Positions 1 through 6,205 of a stretch of DNA of 6,710 nt are shown piece by piece. Under the pieces are notes generated by a model that was not told where the DNA came from, ran no database searches, and saw only the letters and a list, made by a program, of their open reading frames with translations. Origin of the DNA: Candidatus Pelagibacter sp. (GTDB lineage: Bacteria; Pseudomonadota; Alphaproteobacteria; Pelagibacterales; Pelagibacteraceae); contig JADHRH010000052.1 of NCBI GenBank assembly GCA_016777545.1, positions 1 through 6,710 of the forward strand. The letters are read 5' to 3'. The position numbers were made by a program, and so were the translations under genes. Numbering within the stretch: position 1 is the stretch's first letter; each line of letters begins with the position of its first letter.

Positions 1-478
1 TAATAATATTTTAAAATCTATTTATAATTATTCAGGTTATTTAGCTGCAACCTTTTTAGTGTTTGTGGCATTATTTATTTTAATTGGAATCATATCTAGA
101 ATTTTTGGTTTTTATGTAAGGGGGTTAGCTGAATACTCAGGTTATTGTATGGCAGCCTCATCATTTTTTGCACTTGCATATACTTTTTATAACGAAGCTC
201 ATATAAGAATAACTCTATTTCTTGAAAAACTCGAAAATAAAAAAAGAAGAATTGCAGAATTGTGGTGCTTGTCTATAGCAAGTTTTTTTTCTGGATTTAT
301 GGCTTTTTACTTTATCAAAATGACTTTAATTTCAATTAAGTTTGAAGAAAGAAGTGAGGGTGCAGATGAAATTTTTATTTGGATACCCCAAACTTCTGTC
401 GCAATAGGTTCGTTAATATTTTTTATTTGCGTATTCCATCATTTAATTTTTTCAATAATTGGTAAAAAGATAAGCTAA
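1..478 (+). CDS. dctQ: TRAP transporter small permease subunit (DctQ-like), 5' end outside the window
   Basis: Small integral membrane subunit of a tripartite ATP-independent periplasmic (TRAP) transporter. It pairs with the large DctM subunit in the inner membrane to take up a solute delivered by a periplasmic binding protein. The frame is open from position 2, giving 158 visible residues, and no convincing start lies inside the window. A GTG at position 59 falls inside the first hydrophobic segment, so starting there would delete part of it; the true start is probably just upstream of position 1. Four hydrophobic segments are visible, at about residues 12-33, 45-64, 84-107 and 125-150. The stretch AEYSGYCMAASSFFALAYT followed by HIRITLF is typical of DctQ. 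The stop is TAA, with dctM beginning 2 nt later, so the two genes are co-transcribed. The substrate cannot be read from this subunit. Confidence 0.88.
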   Translation, partial: NNILKSIYNYSGYLAATFLVFVALFILIGIISRIFGFYVRGLAEYSGYCMAASSFFALAYTFYNEAHIRITLFLEKLENKKRRIAELWCLSIASFFSGFMAFYFIKMTLISIKFEERSEGADEIFIWIPQTSVAIGSLIFFICVFHHLIFSIIGKKIS

Positions 479-480
479 TT

Positions 481-1791
481 ATGAACGAAGTATTTTTAAC
501 AATCTTTTTTATTTCCTTATTATTATTTTTATTGGGGTCAGGTGTTTGGGTGGCTTTAAGTATGATAGCTGTATCTGCTATTGGAATGATATTATTTACA
601 ACTAGACCAGTTGGAGATGCTATGGCAACAACTATATGGGGCACAAGTTCATCTTGGACATTAACAGCCTTGCCTTTATTTGTATGGATGGGGGAAATAT
701 TATTTAGAACCAAACTATCAGAAAATTTATTCAAGGGATTGTCACCATGGTTATCAAAATTACCTGGTGGTTTAATTCATGTAAATGTAGTTGGATGTGC
801 TTTATTTGCTGCAATCTCAGGGTCTTCGGCTGCAACAGTTGCTACAGTGGGTAAAATGTCAATTCCAGAACTAAGAAAACGAAAATATCCTGAAAGATTA
901 TTATTAGGAAGTTTGGCTGGCTCAGGAACATTAGGGTTATTAATTCCACCTTCGATAATATTGATCATTTATGGTGTAACAATCGAAGACTCGATCGCAA
1001 AACTGTTTATGGCTGGAATTATTCCAGGGATAATGATTGCAATTTTATTTATGTCTTATGTGGTTATTTGGTCAATTTTTAATAAAAGATTAATGCCGAA
1101 AGCTATACAAAATTTTTCTTTTTCAGAAAAGATTAAAGAATCAAGACAACTTTTACCAGTTATACTTTTAATAATTTCAGTTATAGGATCTATTTATACT
1201 GGTGTCGCCACCGCAACTGAGGCAGCATCTCTGGGTGTAATGGGTGCTTTAATCTTATCTTGGTTTCAAAAAACCCTTAATAAAAATACTTTTAAATTAT
1301 CATTATTAGGTGCAACTAAAACATCATGCATGATTGCTTTTATATTAGCTGGTTCAACTTTTTTGTCCCTAGCTATGGGTTTTACAGGATTACCAAGAAA
1401 TTTAGCAATATGGATTAAAGAAATGAGTCTTTCTCCCTATATGTTGATTTTTATTTTAACAATTTTTTATATCATTTTAGGAATGTTTCTTGATGGAATT
1501 TCAGCTGTTGTATTAACAATGGCAATTATTGAACCAATGATAAGACAGGCAGGTTTTGATATGATTTGGTTTGGAATATACCTTGTGATTGTGGTTGAGA
1601 TGGCTCAAATTACCCCTCCAGTAGGTTTTAATTTATTTGTGCTTCAAAGTTTGGCGAATAAAGATATGGGCTTTATTGCAAAAAGTGCATTTCCTCTTTT
1701 CTTATTAATGATTTTGGCAGTTATAATTATTATAATTTTTCCAGAGATTGCTTTATGGTTACCGAATCAAATGGCTCAAAATATTAAATAA
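481..1791 (+). CDS. dctM: TRAP transporter large permease subunit (DctM-like)
   Basis: Large channel-forming subunit of a TRAP transporter, an ion-coupled secondary importer in the inner membrane. At 436 residues it matches the usual family length of about 425-440. It is hydrophobic throughout, with some 11-13 predicted membrane segments. Family signatures include GSSAATVATVGK (about residues 114-125), LLIPPSIILIIYG (153-165), GVATATEAAS (241-250), GMFLDGISAVVL (334-345) and the late TPPVGFNLFV motif (378-387). The two Pro-Pro motifs sit in the symmetric halves of the fold. The ATG lies 2 nt after the dctQ stop with no clear Shine-Dalgarno site, so translation is probably coupled. The gene ends directly against the stop of the convergent DUF1244 gene. 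The binding protein that sets substrate choice is not in view, so the solute is unknown. Confidence 0.95.
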   Translation: MNEVFLTIFFISLLLFLLGSGVWVALSMIAVSAIGMILFTTRPVGDAMATTIWGTSSSWTLTALPLFVWMGEILFRTKLSENLFKGLSPWLSKLPGGLIHVNVVGCALFAAISGSSAATVATVGKMSIPELRKRKYPERLLLGSLAGSGTLGLLIPPSIILIIYGVTIEDSIAKLFMAGIIPGIMIAILFMSYVVIWSIFNKRLMPKAIQNFSFSEKIKESRQLLPVILLIISVIGSIYTGVATATEAASLGVMGALILSWFQKTLNKNTFKLSLLGATKTSCMIAFILAGSTFLSLAMGFTGLPRNLAIWIKEMSLSPYMLIFILTIFYIILGMFLDGISAVVLTMAIIEPMIRQAGFDMIWFGIYLVIVVEMAQITPPVGFNLFVLQSLANKDMGFIAKSAFPLFLLMILAVIIIIIFPEIALWLPNQMAQNIK

Positions 1792-2037
1792 TTATTTTTG
1801 ATACTTTTCTTTCCACTCTGAATAGGGCATACCATAAACATGTTCACGAGCCTCAAGATCACTAATAGTAATATTTTTTTTTTCAGCCTCTTCTCGATAC
1901 CATCTTGATATACAATTCCTGCAAAACCCAGCAAGATTCATGAGGTCGATATTTTGAACATCTTTTCTTTCATCTAAATGATGAAGTAGTCTTTCAAAAG
2001 CAGCAGATTGTAACTCTTTTTTTTTATCTTCAGTCAT
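1792..2037 (-). CDS. DUF1244 (SMc04008-like) small conserved protein
   Basis: Short soluble protein of 81 residues that I recognise as the DUF1244/SMc04008-like family, which is widespread in proteobacteria and has no established function. The core VQNIDLMNLAGFCRNCISRW (about residues 27-46) and the ending YGMPYSEWKEKYQ are the family hallmarks. C39 and C42 form a CxxC motif, and H66 lies nearby, so metal or redox chemistry is conceivable but unproven. I chose the ATG at 2037 because the family match begins shortly after it. An in-frame GTG at 2055 would add six residues (MSNILI) with no family support. No clear Shine-Dalgarno site precedes either start. It is divergent from the aldehyde dehydrogenase gene across 117 bp and converges on dctM with no gap between the stop codons. 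Confidence 0.85.
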   Translation of the reverse strand: MTEDKKKELQSAAFERLLHHLDERKDVQNIDLMNLAGFCRNCISRWYREEAEKKNITISDLEAREHVYGMPYSEWKEKYQK

Positions 2038-2154
2038 AATTAAAATATTAGACACATTTCAATTAAGCACAAGATGTAGGTTTAATTCAATCATGGGTAG
2101 AAATAAAATTTTTATAAAAGTAGATCCTACGCAGTTTCTTTGGTTAAATTAATT
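2038..2154. promoter_or_regulatory. Divergent intergenic region, DUF1244 gene / aldehyde dehydrogenase gene
   Basis: These 117 bp must hold the start signals for both divergent genes. On the plus strand a TATAAA at 2113-2118 could be a -10 element about 35 bp before the ATG at 2155, but no good -35 hexamer lies at the right distance. A small inverted repeat, GTAG-ATC-CTAC, sits at 2120-2130, just after that element, and a further GTAGG occurs at 2076-2080. The arms are only 4-5 bp, so an operator role is speculative. Confidence 0.3.
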
Positions 2155-2352
2155 ATGGCAACTAAAAAGAGAAAAAAAGCCAAAAAGAAAAAAACTAAGG
2201 CCAAAAATAAAAAATCTAAGTTGGTCAATAAATCTAGAAAAATAAAAAAAAATAAAAAAGTTGCGACCAAAAAGTCTGCGACTAAGAAGCGTTCTAAAAA
2301 TTCTAGAATAAAAAATAAGCCAAAAAATAAAAAAACAAGAAAGGTAAAAAAG
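2155..2352 (+). other. Lysine-rich, histone H1-like N-terminal segment of the aldehyde dehydrogenase
   Basis: This is the first 66 codons of the aldehyde dehydrogenase frame: 32 Lys and 5 Arg among Ala, Thr, Ser, Asn, with no Asp or Glu and no aromatic residue. The composition resembles bacterial H1-like nucleoid proteins or disordered nucleic-acid-binding tails rather than any part of the dehydrogenase fold. The DNA is A-rich and includes a nine-A run at 2244-2252. It could be a true tail, a short basic protein fused in frame, or a translated leader if the enzyme really starts at 2353. Confidence 0.7.
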
Positions 2353-3903
2353 ATGAGTACAGAAACAATCAAAGCTGGGAAGTCTCCTTTACTGGATACA
2401 TCTCACCTTAAAGTTAAATTTCCATTTAAAGAACAGTATGGAAATTTTATAGGGGGTAAATTCGTTAAACCAAAATCAGGTAAATATTTTGATAACGTAA
2501 GCCCAATTAACAATGAAGTTATATGCTCTGTTCCAAGGTCAGATGCTAAAGATGTTGATGCTGCATTAGATGCTGCACATGCTGCATTTCCTACATGGGG
2601 AGTTACTTCAATAACTGAAAGATCAAACATGCTGCTTAAAATAGCAGATGTAATTGAAAAAAATCTAGAACTATTAGCTACTGCTGAGTGTTTAGATAAT
2701 GGAAAGCCAATTAGAGAATGTATGGCAGCAGATTTGCCATTAGTTGTTGATCACTGGAGATATTTTGCTGGAGTAATAAGAGCGGAAGAAGGTTCGGTCG
2801 CTGAGATAAGTAATAGTGAATATTCTTATCATATACCCGAACCTCTTGGTGTAGTTGGTCAGATTATACCTTGGAACTTTCCATTGTTAATGGCAACGTG
2901 GAAACTTGCACCAGCACTTGCTGCAGGTAACTGTGTAGTTCTAAAACCAGCTGAACAAACACCAGCGTCTATCTTACTTTTAATGGAACTTATTGGAGAC
3001 TTATTACCTCCAGGAGTTGTTAACGTTGTAAGTGGCTTTGGTCTTGAGGCAGGTAAGCCATTAGCTTCATCTAAAAGAATTAGAAAAATTGCTTTTACTG
3101 GTGAGACGACAACTGGACGTTTAATTATGCAATATGCATCACAAAACTTAATTCCAATAACTTTAGAATTAGGTGGAAAATCTCCAAATGTTTTCTTTGA
3201 AGATGTCATGGATCATGATGATGATTTCTTTGATAAATGTATGGAAGGATTTGCAATGTTTACTCTTAACCAAGGTGAGGTTTGTACTTGCCCTAGTAGA
3301 GCGCTAGTTCAAGAGTCTATCTATGATAAATTTATGGAAAAAGCTGTAGCTAGAACTAAAGCTGTTAAACAAGGAAATCCTTTGCAGATGGAAACTATGA
3401 TTGGTGCACAAGCATCGGTAGAACAAATGGAAAAAATAAAATCTTATTTAGATTTAGGTAAGAAAGAAGGTGCCAAAGTTCTATGTGGTGGAAATGTTGC
3501 GAAAGTAAATAGTGGTCTTGAAAAAGGTAACTACATTGAACCAACTATCTTTGAAGGAAAAAACTCTATGAGAGTTTTTCAAGAAGAAATTTTTGGACCA
3601 GTAGTTTCAGTTACTAAATTTAAAGATGAAGCGGAAGCATTAGAAATTGCTAACGATACTCTTTATGGGTTAGGTGCTGGTGTATGGACTAGAAATGGTA
3701 ACATAGCCTATAGAATGGGAAGAGGAATCCAGGCAGGAAGAGTTTGGACTAATTGTTACCATGCTTATCCGGCTCATGCTGCTTTTGGTGGTTACAAACA
3801 ATCTGGTATTGGTAGAGAAACCCACAAAATGATGCTTAATCACTACAGACAGGTGAAAAATTTACACGTGTCTTACAGTGAGAAAAAATTAGGCTTCTTT
3901 TAA
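2155..3903 (+). CDS. Aldehyde dehydrogenase (ExaC/AcoD type) with lysine-rich N-terminal extension
   Basis: NAD(P)-dependent oxidation of an aldehyde to the acid, probably cytosolic. The closest remembered relatives are the acetaldehyde dehydrogenases ExaC and AcoD. From the ATG at 2155 the protein has 582 residues. Residues 1-66 are a low-complexity basic tail (32 Lys, 5 Arg, no acidic residues). The enzyme proper starts at MSTETIK (codon at 2353, leaving 516 residues), close to the roughly 506 usual for this type. Catalytic features are intact: PWNFP with N241, FTGETTTG in the cofactor site, LELGG with E338, and [11 protein letters not shown] with nucleophile C377. The C-terminal [11 protein letters not shown] motif is also present. 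An in-frame TTG at 2140 would add five residues. The DUF779 gene follows, as it often does with this subfamily. The physiological aldehyde is not determined by sequence. The enzyme call is firm; the start is uncertain (2155 or 2353). Confidence 0.93.
   Translation: MATKKRKKAKKKKTKAKNKKSKLVNKSRKIKKNKKVATKKSATKKRSKNSRIKNKPKNKKTRKVKKMSTETIKAGKSPLLDTSHLKVKFPFKEQYGNFIGGKFVKPKSGKYFDNVSPINNEVICSVPRSDAKDVDAALDAAHAAFPTWGVTSITERSNMLLKIADVIEKNLELLATAECLDNGKPIRECMAADLPLVVDHWRYFAGVIRAEEGSVAEISNSEYSYHIPEPLGVVGQIIPWNFPLLMATWKLAPALAAGNCVVLKPAEQTPASILLLMELIGDLLPPGVVNVVSGFGLEAGKPLASSKRIRKIAFTGETTTGRLIMQYASQNLIPITLELGGKSPNVFFEDVMDHDDDFFDKCMEGFAMFTLNQGEVCTCPSRALVQESIYDKFMEKAVARTKAVKQGNPLQMETMIGAQASVEQMEKIKSYLDLGKKEGAKVLCGGNVAKVNSGLEKGNYIEPTIFEGKNSMRVFQEEIFGPVVSVTKFKDEAEALEIANDTLYGLGAGVWTRNGNIAYRMGRGIQAGRVWTNCYHAYPAHAAFGGYKQSGIGRETHKMMLNHYRQVKNLHVSYSEKKLGFF
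2340..2352 (+). promoter_or_regulatory. Possible internal ribosome binding site before MSTETIK start
   Basis: AAAGG at 2340-2344 lies 8 nt before the ATG at 2353, where the recognisable dehydrogenase begins. Good purine-rich sites are rare in this window, and the ATG at 2155 has none. However, the motif is also what Arg-Lys codons (AGA AAG) would give by chance in a lysine-rich stretch. Confidence 0.35.
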
Positions 3904-3916
3904 CAGATATATTATA

Positions 3917-3942
3917 ATGGCCTGTATTAAATTACGGGCCAT
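3917..3942 (+). promoter_or_regulatory. Stem-loop just upstream of the DUF779 gene
   Basis: ATGGCCTGTA (3917-3926) pairs with TACGGGCCAT (3933-3942) in a 10-bp stem with one U-G wobble and a six-base loop, TTAAAT. It starts 14 nt after the aldehyde dehydrogenase stop and ends 6 nt before the DUF779 ATG, where a ribosome binding site would normally be. No U tract follows, so it does not look like a standard intrinsic terminator. It is one of the few GC-rich patches in an AT-rich spacer. Roles to consider are translation control, RNA processing or weak attenuation within the pair. Confidence 0.55.
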
Positions 3943-3948
3943 ATAAAT

Positions 3949-4296
3949 ATGAAAGTTACAGCGACACCTTCTGCTTTAAAGCTTATTGAAGATTTAAAAA
4001 AAGATCACGGTAAAGAATTGCTATTCCATCAATCAGGCGGATGTTGTGATGGTAGTGCTCCAATGTGTTATCCATCTAAAGAATATCAAGTAGGACAAGA
4101 TGATTTAATGATAGGTAAAATAGGTGGCATTCCTTTTTATATAAGTGAAACACAACATGAAGCTTGGAAAAATACAGATTTGATAATTGATTGTGTCAAA
4201 GGTATGGGTGGAATGTTTTCTCTAGATAATGGTACTGGTAGAAGATTTTTAACTAGATCTGAGATCTGTACTCCCGAAGATACTACGATAAATTAA
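3949..4296 (+). CDS. DUF779 family protein, partner of the aldehyde dehydrogenase
   Basis: Soluble 115-residue protein that I recognise as DUF779, a family often encoded beside ExaC/AcoD-type aldehyde dehydrogenases; its role is not established. The hallmark SGGCCDGSAPMCYP lies at residues 29-42 and supplies C32, C33 and C40. Other candidate ligands are H70 (in ISETQHEAW), C82 and C107. That many conserved Cys in a cytosolic protein suggests metal binding or redox chemistry, which is inference. The length matches the family (about 115-130). The ATG lies 45 nt after the dehydrogenase stop, and a stem-loop occupies most of that gap, so the genes are probably co-transcribed but may be translated unequally. 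The 3' end overlaps the convergent msrQ gene by 14 nt. Confidence 0.9.
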   Translation: MKVTATPSALKLIEDLKKDHGKELLFHQSGGCCDGSAPMCYPSKEYQVGQDDLMIGKIGGIPFYISETQHEAWKNTDLIIDCVKGMGGMFSLDNGTGRRFLTRSEICTPEDTTIN

Positions 4297-4861
4297 ATTT
4301 CTTTAAATTTATTCTGAATAAAAGAAGAATAATTAAGATAATTAAAAATATTAAAGGTTTAAAAAATATTGTTTTTGATAACCAAATAAAGTGCAAAACT
4401 CCAAAAATTGAAATTACATAAACTAATCTATGTAGTTTTTTCCAATTTTTTTTTAAAATTCTAACCATTTTATCTGATGAAGTTATCGCTAAAGGGATTA
4501 GTAATAACCAAGCAGAAAATCCTATAAAAATAAATTTTTTTTTCAAAACATCATCAATTAATGGTTCAAAATCAAACCTATAATCTAGACCAACATAACT
4601 AAGCATATGAACCGAAGCATAAAAAAATGCAAACAAACCCAGCATCCTTCTAAATTTTATCCACTCTAAGGAATTTGTGATTTTCTTAAGAGGTGTCATT
4701 GAAAGAGTTAAAAGTACAAAGATTAAAGTCCATTCTCCAAAATGATTTACAATCCTATCAACAGGCTCAGGACCTAATTTATTATATATTAATTGATAGG
4801 TGATTATATAAATTGGCCAAAGTGATAGTAAGAAAACAGCGGGCTTGAAATAATTTTTCAA
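4283..4861 (-). CDS. msrQ: MsrQ, heme-binding membrane subunit of the MsrPQ methionine sulfoxide reductase
   Basis: Inner-membrane cytochrome b-type protein that passes electrons to periplasmic MsrP (formerly YedZ, ferric reductase-like family). It has 192 residues, near the usual 200, with about six hydrophobic segments. Family landmarks are GPEPVDRIVNHFGEW (30-44), RRMLGLFAFFYASVHMLSY (71-89) and KKLHRLVYVISIFGVLHFIW (141-160). H85, H144 and H157 match the conserved heme-ligand histidines. The start is TTG at 4861: no in-frame ATG lies nearby, an in-frame stop sits at 4880-4882, and the first membrane segment follows at once. The start is 5 nt after the msrP stop with no visible Shine-Dalgarno site, suggesting translation coupled to msrP. 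It is the last gene of the minus-strand run, and its 3' end overlaps the DUF779 gene. Confidence 0.93.
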   Translation of the reverse strand: MKNYFKPAVFLLSLWPIYIITYQLIYNKLGPEPVDRIVNHFGEWTLIFVLLTLSMTPLKKITNSLEWIKFRRMLGLFAFFYASVHMLSYVGLDYRFDFEPLIDDVLKKKFIFIGFSAWLLLIPLAITSSDKMVRILKKNWKKLHRLVYVISIFGVLHFIWLSKTIFFKPLIFLIILIILLLFRINLKKFNLS

Positions 4862-4866
4862 TTTAT

Positions 4867-5766
4867 CTAATAATTTTTTTTAAGGTCCATACCACTATAA
4901 AGATGAGCAACCTCATCTCCATAACCATTGAACATTAAAGTTTTTATTCTTGGAGCTAATATACTTTCCCCAATTACTCTTTCAGTTGCTTGAGACCATC
5001 GTGGATGATCCACTTCAGGATTTACATTTGAGTAAAAACCATATTCTCTTGGTGAAGCATTTTTCCAAGCAGTATTAGGCATATTTTTCGTTAACCTGAT
5101 TTTAACAATGGATTTAGCACTCTTAAAACCATACTTCCACGGAATAAATATTCTTAAAGGTGCACCATTTTGATTTGGTAGTGACTTGCCGTACAAACCA
5201 GTTACAACAGTTGTTAGAGGATGCATTGCTTCATCTAATCTCAAACCTTCAATGTAAGGCCAGTTTAAAACAGGATATCTCTGTCCAACCATCTCTTCTG
5301 GATTATAAACTGTTTCAAATTCTACAAACTTTGCAGTTGATTTAATCTGAACTTTGTTAAGTAGCTCACTTAATGAAAAGCCTAACCAAGGAATTACCAT
5401 AGACCAACCTTCAACACATCGAAGTTTTAGGATTCTCTCTTCAGATTTGATATCTAGAATTTCCTCTATTGGAAGTTCAATTGACTTTTCAACTTCACCT
5501 TCAATTTTAACAGTCCAGGGCCTTGTAGTAAAATTTTTTGCTCGTCTATGGGGATCACCTTTGCCAGTACCAAATTCATAGAAATTGTTATATGTAGTTA
5601 TATCTTTATAACTAGTTGGCTCATTTAAATTATTTGCTTTAGCATTAATTAGTGGAACTGAACTAAAGGTAAGTGCACTCAAACCATAGCCCATAGACTT
5701 TATAAAAGATCTTCTTTTGTTATAAATTTTTTCTGGAGTTATCTCTGAATATCTAAACTTTTTCAT
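4867..5766 (-). CDS. msrP: MsrP, periplasmic molybdenum methionine sulfoxide reductase catalytic subunit
   Basis: Tat-exported molybdopterin enzyme (formerly YedY) that reduces methionine sulfoxide in periplasmic proteins, fed by MsrQ. From ATG 5766 it has 299 residues, somewhat shorter than the E. coli protein. A twin-arginine signal is clear: RRSFIK at 18-23, a hydrophobic stretch to about residue 40, and a likely cleavage near the NAKA residues (41-44). Family motifs are NNFYEFGTGKGDP (60-72), LRCVEGWSMVIPW (115-127) with C117 as molybdenum ligand, and GAPLRIFIPWKYGFKS (201-216). The start is uncertain by two codons: a TTG at 5772 sits 7 nt after AAGGA, while the ATG is 13 nt from it. The gene overlaps the end of moaE by 14 nt. 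Being cotranscribed with moaDE fits its need for molybdenum cofactor. Confidence 0.95.
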   Translation of the reverse strand: MKKFRYSEITPEKIYNKRRSFIKSMGYGLSALTFSSVPLINAKANNLNEPTSYKDITTYNNFYEFGTGKGDPHRRAKNFTTRPWTVKIEGEVEKSIELPIEEILDIKSEERILKLRCVEGWSMVIPWLGFSLSELLNKVQIKSTAKFVEFETVYNPEEMVGQRYPVLNWPYIEGLRLDEAMHPLTTVVTGLYGKSLPNQNGAPLRIFIPWKYGFKSAKSIVKIRLTKNMPNTAWKNASPREYGFYSNVNPEVDHPRWSQATERVIGESILAPRIKTLMFNGYGDEVAHLYSGMDLKKNY

Positions 5767-6205
5767 TAGCAATAGGATTTCCTTTTAACCATTCACTTTC
5801 TTTATTTTCATAATGTTCTTTTTTCCAAATTGGAGATCTTTTTTTAATTTCTTCAATTATATATCTTGAGAGTACATAAGCTTGATCACGATGTTTGCAA
5901 GCAACTGCGATAATAATACTTATTTCACCTAATTTTAGATGACCTTTTGCATGTTCAATAAATACAGCTTTATCTTTAATATCAAGTTTTTGATCTGTTT
6001 CATTATAAATTTCTTCAAAACTTTTGATCACCATTTCGTCATGGCTATCATAAGTAATTCCAATAACTTTTTTATTATCATTAATACTTCTTACAGTACC
6101 TAAAAAATAAATTGATGCTCCAAACATAGAATCTTTAATAAATTTTTCAGCATTTGAAGTTAGTATTTTATCTTTTTTATAATCTACTATTTTTGTATGA
6201 AGCAT
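5753..6205 (-). CDS. moaE: MoaE, large subunit of molybdopterin synthase
   Basis: Catalytic subunit of molybdopterin synthase. It moves sulfur from the MoaD thiocarboxylate onto cyclic pyranopterin monophosphate to make molybdopterin in the cytoplasm. The protein has 150 residues, the usual family size. Recognisable blocks are FLGTVRSINDNKKVIGITYD (34-53) with R39, HAKGHLKLGE (85-94), VACKHRDQAY (101-110) and SPIWKKEHYENKESEWL (124-140), where K128 or K129 is the expected catalytic lysine. The ATG at 6205 overlaps the moaD stop as TAATG. A strong GGAGGAGG site lies at 6209-6216, within the last codons of moaD. The 3' end overlaps msrP by 14 nt. No other molybdenum cofactor genes are in the window. 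Confidence 0.95.
   Translation of the reverse strand: MLHTKIVDYKKDKILTSNAEKFIKDSMFGASIYFLGTVRSINDNKKVIGITYDSHDEMVIKSFEEIYNETDQKLDIKDKAVFIEHAKGHLKLGEISIIIAVACKHRDQAYVLSRYIIEEIKKRSPIWKKEHYENKESEWLKGNPIANEKV

Noticed and set aside
59..61. GTG as the start of dctQ
   Set aside because: The frame is open to the window edge and the upstream residues look like the real N-terminal part of the first membrane segment, so the gene is truncated by the window and does not start here.
423..734. Minus-strand open frame of 103 codons
   Set aside because: It lies antisense across the end of dctQ and the start of dctM, both firmly identified, and matches nothing recognisable.
2120..2130. GTAG-ATC-CTAC as an operator or hairpin
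   Set aside because: Four-base arms with a three-base gap are too short to support a specific claim. It is only mentioned in the divergent region entry.
2127..2372. Minus-strand open frame of 81 codons, Phe/Leu-rich and membrane-like
   Set aside because: It is the antisense shadow of the lysine-rich tail: AAA/AAG codons read backwards give Phe and Leu. No family match.
2859..3209. Minus-strand open frame of 116 codons
   Set aside because: It is fully antisense to the cofactor-binding part of the aldehyde dehydrogenase and resembles no family.
4294..4311. TAAATTT / AAATTTA inverted repeat near the DUF779 stop, as a possible terminator
   Set aside because: It is a 7-bp stem of A and T only, with no clean U tract. 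This is expected by chance at this base composition and lies within msrQ coding sequence.
5160..5581. Two plus-strand open frames (61 and 75 codons)
   Set aside because: Both are antisense to msrP, whose frame and motifs are unambiguous.
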